From Thermoplasmata archaeon (GTDB lineage: Archaea; Thermoplasmatota; Thermoplasmata; Lutacidiplasmatales; UBA184), in the NCBI GenBank assembly GCA_030040865.1, contig JASHSX010000042.1:1-11144 (forward strand): 11,144 nt of DNA. The letters are read 5' to 3'. Of the stretch, positions 1 to 6,916 are shown one piece after another (the first letter of the stretch is position 1; every line of letters begins with the position of its first letter). The notes under the pieces were generated by a model. The model searched no databases. It saw only the letters and a program-made list of their open reading frames with translations, and had not been told where the DNA came from. The position numbers and the translations under genes are program-made.

Positions 1-1
1 C

Positions 2-226
2 GGCCCGGGGATCGCGCTCGCAGCCGAGGGCGGTTCTCGGTTCGTCGTCGAGGTGCCATCGGAGCGGACGGACCGGTTCGAGGCGGCCCTCGAGGGGCGT
101 CCGTGCGTCCCGCTCGGTACGGTCCGGCCCGGGGGCGGAGTGGTGCGGTGGGAGGGTCGCTCTGTGGCGTCCCTCGACCTCGATGCGCTCTACGCGAGCT
201 GGCGATCCGGGCTCGGTCTCCCGTGA
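2..226 (+). CDS. purL: Phosphoribosylformylglycinamidine synthase subunit PurL, C-terminal fragment (5' end outside window)
   Basis: An open frame enters from the left edge and stops at TGA 224-226, giving the last 74 residues. The visible tail has the pattern of the PurL C-terminus: a strand reading SRFVVEVPSE, a helix DRFEAALEG, a strand PLGTV, and a closing LDLDALYASWRSGL segment like the DLDELREAW ending common in PurL. The enzyme converts FGAR, glutamine and ATP to FGAM in purine biosynthesis, in the cytoplasm. The catalytic ATP-grasp-like domains lie outside the window, so the call rests on this tail alone. It ends 10 nt before the dph6 ATG, so the two are probably co-transcribed. Confidence 0.68.
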   Translation, partial: GPGIALAAEGGSRFVVEVPSERTDRFEAALEGRPCVPLGTVRPGGGVVRWEGRSVASLDLDALYASWRSGLGLP

Positions 227-228
227 GC

Positions 229-234
229 GGAGGA
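229..234 (+). promoter_or_regulatory. Shine-Dalgarno-like GGAGGA ahead of dph6
   Basis: GGAGGA lies in the 10-nt gap between the purL stop and the ATG at 237. Its spacing to the ATG is only 2-3 nt, shorter than the usual 5-8. It still supports initiation at 237 rather than at the in-frame ATG at 183, which would lie inside purL and add 18 residues not typical of the family. Confidence 0.4.
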
Positions 235-236
235 CG

Positions 237-938
237 ATGAGCACCGCGCTCGTGTCGGGCGGGAAGGACTCGGTCTACGCCGCCTACCTGTGCGACTGCC
301 AGGGCTGGCCCGTCGACGAGCTGGTCACGATCCGACCGCACGACCCGGAGTCCCGACTGTTCCATACCCCGAACCTCGACCTCGTCCGTCTGCAGGCGGA
401 GGCGTGGGGGAAGCGATACCGCGAGGTGGTCGCCTCCGGATCCGGGGCGCGGGACGAGCACGAGGCCCTCGCGAAGGCGATCGCGGGCGGGACCGGACCG
501 GTGGTCGCCGGAGCGATCGAGTCATCGTACCAGTGGACCCGTCTCCTCGCGGCGGCCGACGCCGCCGGTCGTCGGGTCTACGTGCCGCTCTGGAGAAAGG
601 ACCCGGCCCGGGTCGTCCGCGAGGAGATCTCGGCCGGCCTCGCGATCCGGCTCGTCCATCTCTCCGCGGAGCCGCTCACGGCGGACCTCCTCGGGGCCCG
701 GCTCGACGGCCCGCTTTTGGAGGAGCTCGAGCGACGGAGCCGGACCGTCCGCCGGATGCACGTGGCGGGCGAGGGGGGCGAGTTCGAGACGCTCGTGGTC
801 GACGCCCCGTTCTTCGCGAGCCGGATCGAGATCGACTCGGTGGAGCGAGCGGTGACGCCGACGACCGCCCGGCTTACGGTGACCGCCGCCCATCTCGTGC
901 CGCACGGCCCGCGCGTCGCCCCCGGAGCCGGATCGTGA
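237..938 (+). CDS. dph6: Diphthine--ammonia ligase (Dph6 / ATP-pyrophosphatase family)
   Basis: This 233-residue protein should carry out the last step of diphthamide formation on elongation factor 2: ATP-dependent amidation of diphthine with ammonia, in the cytoplasm. The N-terminus has the PP-loop SGGKDS (residues 7-12) of the adenine-nucleotide alpha-hydrolase fold. It is followed by an FHTPN segment near residue 60, GAIESSYQWTR near residue 110, PLWRKDP near residue 137, and the family's C-terminal signature GEGGEFETLVVDAPFF. Length and motif order match archaeal Dph6 (COG2102). I chose the ATG at 237 because the PP-loop normally sits within the first ten residues; the in-frame ATG at 183 lies inside purL. 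It sits 10 nt after purL, and its stop overlaps the start of the methyltransferase gene, so the three form a likely operon. Confidence 0.9.
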   Translation: MSTALVSGGKDSVYAAYLCDCQGWPVDELVTIRPHDPESRLFHTPNLDLVRLQAEAWGKRYREVVASGSGARDEHEALAKAIAGGTGPVVAGAIESSYQWTRLLAAADAAGRRVYVPLWRKDPARVVREEISAGLAIRLVHLSAEPLTADLLGARLDGPLLEELERRSRTVRRMHVAGEGGEFETLVVDAPFFASRIEIDSVERAVTPTTARLTVTAAHLVPHGPRVAPGAGS

Positions 939-1690
939 CCCCGACCGCACGTCGCCCCACTCGCCCCGACCGTCCCGGGGACCGGGCGCTCCGGGCCCTC
1001 GGCGATCGCCGGGCCCGTCCCAATCTCCGCTGGATCACCGGGCTCACCGGCGCTTCGGCGGAGTCGGTCCGCGCTCGGCTGGGGGAGCTCGATCGGCGCC
1101 TCGCGACCGAGCGCGCCATCCGGACGCAGCATCGTGCCGGAGGGAGGCCGAGCTACGCGCAGATCCGCGCGCCGTTCGACCTGTACGCGATGACCCGTCT
1201 CCTCCGCCCCGAGCATGTCGTCGAGACCGGCGTCAGCAGCGGCGTCTCCTCCGCGCACTTCCAGATGGCCCTGCGTCGCAATCGGCGCGGCGCCCTGCAC
1301 TCGATCGATCTTCCCACGCGCCAGCGCGGCGCGGTGCTCGGCCGCCACGAATCCCCGGTGTCGCTGCCGCCCGGTCGGGACACGGGATGGGCGGTCCCGG
1401 TCGATCTCGTGCGACGATGGGACCTTCGGATCGGCCCCGCCCAGGAGCTGCTGCCGCGCCTCGTTGACGAGCTCCCGTCCGTGGACCTGTTCCTTCACGA
1501 CAGTCTCCACACGCCGGCGCATCTCGCCTTCGAGCTCGAGACGATCCGGCCGAAGCTCCGACCCGGGTCGATCGTGCTCGCCGACAATACGATCTGGACC
1601 GGAGCCTCGTTCCCCCGGTTCGCGGCCGCCCTCGGGGTACCGATGCGACGCCGGGGAACGAGCGACCTGGTCGGTCTGCGGGCTCCGTAG
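935..1690 (+). CDS. Class I SAM-dependent methyltransferase, Methyltransf_24-like, substrate unknown
   Basis: The product is 251 residues from the GTG at 935, which overlaps the dph6 TGA as GTGA. GGAG at 924-927 is 7 nt upstream. The first 85 residues are Arg-rich and mostly helical. A Rossmann methyltransferase core follows: glycine motif VVETGVSSGVSS at residues 95-106, the acidic end of strand 2 in LHSIDLP (121-127), the strand-4 segment VDLFLHDSLHT (183-193), and LRPGSIVLADNT (208-219). The HDSLHT and ADNT pair resembles the Methyltransf_24 / cephalosporin-hydroxylase-like group. Methyl transfer is inferred from the fold and the substrate cannot be read from sequence. The longer frame opening upstream inside dph6 is not needed. 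The overlap suggests translational coupling with diphthamide synthesis, but this is not the known diphthine synthase (Dph5), which belongs to a different fold. Confidence 0.78.
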   Translation: MTPTARRPTRPDRPGDRALRALGDRRARPNLRWITGLTGASAESVRARLGELDRRLATERAIRTQHRAGGRPSYAQIRAPFDLYAMTRLLRPEHVVETGVSSGVSSAHFQMALRRNRRGALHSIDLPTRQRGAVLGRHESPVSLPPGRDTGWAVPVDLVRRWDLRIGPAQELLPRLVDELPSVDLFLHDSLHTPAHLAFELETIRPKLRPGSIVLADNTIWTGASFPRFAAALGVPMRRRGTSDLVGLRAP

Positions 1691-1740
1691 ATCCCGATCG
1701 ATCGGACGCTCGGCGCGACGGACGCCTCCGCTCCCTTCCG

Positions 1741-1749
1741 CTTATACTT
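1741..1749 (+). promoter_or_regulatory. TATA-like box for the acyl-CoA mutase gene (leaderless)
   Basis: CTTATACTT is the most AT-rich stretch of the 81-bp spacer between the methyltransferase stop (1690) and the ATG at 1772. Its centre lies about 27 nt upstream of the ATG, the spacing expected when an archaeal transcript begins at or very near the start codon. No Shine-Dalgarno-like sequence lies just before the ATG, which agrees with a leaderless mRNA. Confidence 0.6.
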
Positions 1750-1771
1750 CCGACGGCATTCCTTTCGGTCG

Positions 1772-3484
<1,713 letters not shown>

Positions 3485-3509
3485 GCCCCCTTCGGCCGGC
3501 AGGACGCAC

Positions 3510-4931
3510 GTGACCGCTCGACGATCCCCGCCCGACCCTCCGGGGCCCGCGGCGGACCAGTACCGGGCGACGCTGGCCGCCCTGTTCGAGCGCCGCCGCT
3601 TCGGCATGAAGCCCGGGCTCGAAGTGATCCACGGCCTTCTGGAGGCCCTCGGTCACCCGGAACGGACGTACCCGGCGATCCACGTCACCGGCAGCAAGGG
3701 AAAGGGATCGGTCGCGGCCATGGCACAGTCGGTGCTCACGGCCCACGGCCGTCGCACGGGACGGTTCACCTCGCCCCACCTGGCGAGCTATCGGGAGCGG
3801 ATCCAGATCGACGGACGGTCGATCGGTCCAAAGGAGGTCGTCGAGGGGCTCGCGCGCATCGACGCGGTCGCCGGCGACCTCGAGCGGACCGGAGCGATCG
3901 ACCATGCCCCGACGTTCTTCGAGGTCACGACGGCGCTCGCGCTCGACTGGTTCGCCCGCCGGCACGTCGACGCCGCCGTGGTCGAGGTCGGCATGGGCGG
4001 CCGGCTCGACGCGACGAACGTCCTCGACGCCCGCGTCGGGGTCATTACGACGATCGAGCTCGAGCACACCGAGCTCCTAGGCTCCACGCGGTCCGCGATC
4101 GCCCGGGAGAAGTCCGGCATCTTCCACTCCGGCATGACCGGGCTCCTGGGGGAGCTCCCGCCCGACGCCCGGTCGACGATCGAGTCCGAGGCGGGCCGTC
4201 TTGGAGTACCGCTCTGGCACCTGGGCGGCGAGGTCCGCGTCGAGGACCGAGCGCTCGACGCGGACGGCCAGAACTTCACCGTGCGCCTGCCGGGGGTCCG
4301 GCTCGACGGGATCCACCTCCCGCTCCTCGGCCGGTTCCAGCCGGGCAACGCGGCCCTCGCCGTCGGCGCGGTCGCACGGTTCGCGGCCGCGACCGGCCTC
4401 GGCTTCGATCCGGACGCGGTTCGGACCGGCCTCGGCCGGGTGCGGTGGCGGGGTCGGCTCGAGCGGATCGCCCGCCGGCCCGAGCTGTACTACGACGTCG
4501 CGCATACTCCCGACAGCGCGAGGGCGGTCGCGCAGAGCCTGGCCGAGATCTCGCCGCTCGCGGACCCCGAGGAGAACGCGATCGTCTTCGGGGTCCTCCG
4601 GGGGAAGAACGTCGGGGCGATCCTCGACGCGCTCTCTCCGCTCGCCCGGACGCTCGTGGTCGTCCCGGTCCGTTCGGCGCGTGGCGTCCCCCCCGGCGAG
4701 CTGCGGGTCGCCGCGGCGGGCCGGTTCCCTCGGATCGTGGAAGCCCCGTCGGTCGCGTTGGGCGTCCGCGCGGCGCGCGCGGCGACCGGGACCGACGGCT
4801 TCACGCTCGTCGTCGGAAGCGACTACCTGGTCGGTGAGCTCCTCCGGCAGGAAGGCGGCGCTGAGGACGAACCCGACCTTTCGGACCCCGGCGTCGAGAC
4901 CGCCCCCGTGTCCGCGAGGAGCCGAACCTGA
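3510..4931 (+). CDS. folC: FolC-type Mur ligase: folylpolyglutamate synthase / dihydrofolate synthase
   Basis: The 473-residue protein is an ATP-dependent ligase that adds glutamate to a folate-like or pteroate substrate. FolC features in order: RRFGMKPGLE (residues 29-38), the P-loop GSKGKGS (61-67), TSPHL (87-91), VEVGMGGRLDATN (158-170), TTIELEHTELLG (180-191), the REK at 199-201 with the Lys usually carbamylated, and DVAHTPDSA (329-337). Several motifs vary: GSKGKGS for the usual GTNGKGS, and AHTP for AHNP. I chose GTG 3510 because the segment before RRFGMK is normal for the family; AGGA (3501-3504) is 5 nt upstream. It starts 25 bp after the mutase stop, so co-transcription is likely. 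In archaea the substrate could be folate or a methanopterin-type pterin, and the sequence does not settle this. Confidence 0.88.
   Translation: MTARRSPPDPPGPAADQYRATLAALFERRRFGMKPGLEVIHGLLEALGHPERTYPAIHVTGSKGKGSVAAMAQSVLTAHGRRTGRFTSPHLASYRERIQIDGRSIGPKEVVEGLARIDAVAGDLERTGAIDHAPTFFEVTTALALDWFARRHVDAAVVEVGMGGRLDATNVLDARVGVITTIELEHTELLGSTRSAIAREKSGIFHSGMTGLLGELPPDARSTIESEAGRLGVPLWHLGGEVRVEDRALDADGQNFTVRLPGVRLDGIHLPLLGRFQPGNAALAVGAVARFAAATGLGFDPDAVRTGLGRVRWRGRLERIARRPELYYDVAHTPDSARAVAQSLAEISPLADPEENAIVFGVLRGKNVGAILDALSPLARTLVVVPVRSARGVPPGELRVAAAGRFPRIVEAPSVALGVRAARAATGTDGFTLVVGSDYLVGELLRQEGGAEDEPDLSDPGVETAPVSARSRT
4916..4921 (+). promoter_or_regulatory. Ribosome binding site GAGGAG supporting a CTG start for nth
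   Basis: GAGGAG inside the end of folC lies 6 nt before CTG 4928. The frame upstream is open only back to TGA 4862-4864, and it holds no ATG, GTG or TTG until GTG 5051. This site therefore decides the start. CTG 4928 overlaps the folC TGA as CTGA, the same layout as the GTGA overlap between dph6 and the methyltransferase gene. Confidence 0.55.
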
Positions 4932-5776
4932 CGACGACGCGGTTCACCTCCCGCGACTGGGAAACGATCCTCGACCGGCTCTCCGCGCTGTACCGCACGG
5001 GCGATTGGCGGACCCCGTACCTGCGGGACCACGCCGAGAATCCGTTCCAGGTGCTGATCGGGACGATCCTCTCCCAGCGCACGCGCGACGCGAACACCGA
5101 CGCCGCGAGCGCCCGGCTGTTCGCCCGGTTCCCCGACGCGGCCTCGCTCGCCGCGGCCTCGCCGGACGCGATCGAGCCGCTCATCCGGTCGACCGGGTTC
5201 TATCGGGTCAAGAGCCGGGCCGTCCGGGACTGCGCGCAGGCGATCTTGACCGAGTTCGGCGGCGTCGTCCCCCGGGAGTATTCCGCCCTGGTGGGTCTTC
5301 CCCACGTCGGACCCAAGACCGCGAACTGCGTCCTCGTCTTCGGCTACGGCATTCCGGCGATCCCCGTGGACACGCACGTCCACCGGATCGCGAACCGGCT
5401 CGGGGTCGTACGGACGAAGACTCCCGAGGAGACCGAGGCCGCCCTGATGCGCGTCGTCGACCGCCGCTACTGGATCCCCCTCAATCCGCTCCTCGTCCAG
5501 CACGGCCAGAACCTCTGCCGGCCGATCGGCCCCCGGTGCCCCGAGTGCCCGATCCGCGACCTCTGCGCTACGGGTCGGGCGCTCGCGCGGGGCCGGCCGC
5601 CGCCGCTCGCGGCCGATCGTCGCCGCCCGCGGTCGGCGGCAGGGCGACGAGGGCGATCAGGGTCGCCGCCATCACGAGCGCGAGGAGCTCCCAGCCGACG
5701 GCGTACGACGTCACCCCGACGATCCACCCGAAGAGGACGAGCACGACCGCCCCGCCGGCGAGCTGGATCGAATTGA
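4928..5776 (+). CDS. nth: Endonuclease III (DNA glycosylase/AP lyase) with apparent CTG start
   Basis: A HhH-GPD base-excision repair enzyme that removes oxidised pyrimidines and nicks abasic sites. From CTG 4928 it is 282 residues. The domain begins with ILDRLSALY and ENPFQVLIGTILSQRTRD (residues 37-54). The helix-hairpin-helix LPHVGPKTAN carries catalytic Lys130, VDTH carries Asp148, and the [4Fe-4S] ligands are C197-x6-C204-x2-C207-x5-C213. The ATPase-like start used by automatic callers, GTG 5051, would delete the first helix and the conserved NPF segment, so it is unlikely. After C213 the frame runs on for 69 Arg/Pro-rich residues, antisense to the MFS gene. That tail has no resemblance to Nth and is probably read-through of a GC-rich antisense frame. 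It is coupled to folC through the CTGA overlap. A frameshift or sequencing error near the start is the alternative to CTG initiation. Confidence 0.88.
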   Translation: MTTTRFTSRDWETILDRLSALYRTGDWRTPYLRDHAENPFQVLIGTILSQRTRDANTDAASARLFARFPDAASLAAASPDAIEPLIRSTGFYRVKSRAVRDCAQAILTEFGGVVPREYSALVGLPHVGPKTANCVLVFGYGIPAIPVDTHVHRIANRLGVVRTKTPEETEAALMRVVDRRYWIPLNPLLVQHGQNLCRPIGPRCPECPIRDLCATGRALARGRPPPLAADRRRPRSAAGRRGRSGSPPSRARGAPSRRRTTSPRRSTRRGRARPPRRRAGSN

Positions 5777-6815
5777 ACAGCCCGATGGCGAGCGGGATCT
5801 CGTCGCTCGGCACCTCCCGCCAGAAGTGCGGCAGGACGTACATCCCGGCGTAGAGCGCCCCGTAGCTGAACGAGAAGACGGTCCCGATCGCGACCGTCGC
5901 GGCGAGGCCGACGAACGGAAGGCCGGCGAGCAGGGCGGCGCCCACTAACGTCGCGATCACGAACTGGGTCCGGTGGTTGCGGAACCGCTCGGCGATCGGA
6001 CCGCCGACCGGGCCGCCGAACAGGCTCGGGAGGACGAAGAACGTACCGACGGCGCCGGCGAGCGCGAGCGACCAGCCGTGGACGACCTCGCCCCACGGCA
6101 CGACGAACTGCCCGGTCGCGAACGATGCGCCCTCGACGCCCACGAAGGCGAAGCCGACGGCCCAGACCCCGCGGTAGCGCAGGGCCGCCGGGATCCCGGA
6201 GGGCGGCCGGGTGCTCGGCGGCGCGCCGGCGGCCCGCGGGATGGCGACGAGTGCCACGAGCGTGAGGATCCCGAGGAGCACGCCGCCCAGGACGAGCGAG
6301 CCCCGCCACCCGAGCGAGGGGATCAGGAGGGAGGTCGCCAGGACGCCGAGCGCGCTCCCGAGGCTGAACGCCGAGCTGAACGTCCCGACGGGCAGTCCCC
6401 GGCGGCCGGCCGGGTAGAGGCTCGCGACGAGCCCGATCGCCGGCGAGAAGAACAGCGAAGCCCCGATCCCGGCGAGGAGGCGGAAGCCGAGCAGCGCTCC
6501 GAACGTGGGGCTGAACCCGCTCGCGATCCCGCCGACCGCGATCACCGCGGCGCCCCAGAGGGCGACGGGACGCGGCCCGAAGCGGCGGGCGAGGAAGCCC
6601 GCCGGGACCTGCATGAGACCGGCGCCGACCAAGAACACCGCGGTCAGCAGCCCGAACTCGGCCGGCCCGATCGAGAACGTCGCTCCGATCGGAAGGAGCG
6701 CGGGTCCGATGTCGAACCAGTTGTAGGCGTAGGCGACGCGCAGCGCGATGAGCGCCGCCGTCGCGCGCAGCACGGCCGGACGCCCCAGCTCGGACCCGCC
6801 CGAACCCGTCGCCAC
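5568..6815 (-). CDS. Major facilitator superfamily transporter, substrate unknown
   Basis: A cytoplasmic-membrane protein of about 415 residues with twelve predicted hydrophobic segments in two six-helix halves, the normal MFS size. The first helix covers roughly residues 19-43 (ALIALRVAYAYNWFDIGPAL). The loop after helix 2 holds a motif-A-like FLARRFGPRPVALWG near residue 75. FRLLAGIGASLFFSPAIGL is the helix-4 region, and a hydrophilic linker after AIPRAAGAPPS separates the halves. I prefer GTG 6815 as start: a GGAGG lies 12 nt upstream, and the TATA-like box at 6884-6890 would put the transcript start near 6861, beyond the in-frame TTG at 6881. Starting at TTG would add 22 Arg-rich residues. 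The substrate cannot be inferred. It faces nth convergently and overlaps it by 209 bp; alaS is divergent. Confidence 0.87.
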   Translation of the reverse strand: MATGSGGSELGRPAVLRATAALIALRVAYAYNWFDIGPALLPIGATFSIGPAEFGLLTAVFLVGAGLMQVPAGFLARRFGPRPVALWGAAVIAVGGIASGFSPTFGALLGFRLLAGIGASLFFSPAIGLVASLYPAGRRGLPVGTFSSAFSLGSALGVLATSLLIPSLGWRGSLVLGGVLLGILTLVALVAIPRAAGAPPSTRPPSGIPAALRYRGVWAVGFAFVGVEGASFATGQFVVPWGEVVHGWSLALAGAVGTFFVLPSLFGGPVGGPIAERFRNHRTQFVIATLVGAALLAGLPFVGLAATVAIGTVFSFSYGALYAGMYVLPHFWREVPSDEIPLAIGLFNSIQLAGGAVVLVLFGWIVGVTSYAVGWELLALVMAATLIALVALPPTAGGDDRPRAAAAGPARAPDP

Positions 6816-6882
6816 CGGATCGACCGACCTCCGAGCGCGCCGGACGATCCGACGCGCTCTGCGAGGAGCGGATTCGCCCAAA

Positions 6883-6890
6883 TCGTTTAA
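6883..6890 (-). promoter_or_regulatory. TATA-like box for the MFS gene, sharing the same bases as the alaS box
   Basis: Read on the minus strand the same site is CTTAAACG. A transcript starting about 26 nt downstream (near 6861) would leave a leader of roughly 46 nt before GTG 6815, containing GGAGG. No other AT-rich stretch lies between the two divergent genes, so one near-palindromic box may serve both directions. Confidence 0.4.
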
Positions 6891-6891
6891 G
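6884..6891 (+). promoter_or_regulatory. TATA-like box for alaS (leaderless)
   Basis: CGTTTAAG is the only AT-rich stretch near the alaS start, preceded by a BRE-like CCCAAAT. Its centre lies about 29-30 nt upstream of ATG 6917, so the transcript should begin at or beside the start codon. No Shine-Dalgarno-like sequence precedes the ATG, which agrees with a leaderless mRNA. Confidence 0.6.
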
Positions 6892-6903
6892 CGCCCGCGG
6901 GCG
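6892..6903. repeat. 12-bp perfect palindrome between the shared TATA box and the alaS start
   Basis: CGCCCGCGGGCG is a perfect inverted repeat that begins just after the alaS TATA-like box and lies upstream of the minus-strand box. The octamer GCGCCCGC recurs at 6907-6914, 16 bp after its first copy at 6891-6898. The position would suit an operator that blocks transcription start. At about 70% GC, such palindromes also occur by chance. Confidence 0.25.
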
Positions 6904-6916
6904 TCGGCGCCCGCCG

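Noticed and set aside
183..236. An in-frame ATG at 183 that would extend Dph6 by 18 residues
   Set aside because: It lies inside the purL coding region, has no nearby ribosome binding site, and would push the PP-loop away from the N-terminus, unlike other Dph6 proteins.
290..934. Upstream extension of the methyltransferase frame to 290
   Set aside because: The translation is an Arg/Gly/Pro-rich shadow of dph6. GTG 935 with GGAG at the right distance gives a normal-sized protein.
1691..1740. Possible terminator between the methyltransferase and mutase genes
   Set aside because: There is no T-run and no convincing stem followed by U-rich sequence; GATCGATC is only a short self-complementary stretch.
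4201..5853. A 550-codon plus-strand open frame spanning folC and nth
   Set aside because: It is dominated by Arg/Ser-rich shadow sequence in another frame from two conserved genes.
6816..6881. TTG 6881 as the MFS start
   Set aside because: It lies only a few bases downstream of the likely TATA box, so it should precede the transcript start, and the 22 extra residues are Arg-rich and unlike an MFS N-terminus. It is not excluded if another promoter is used.
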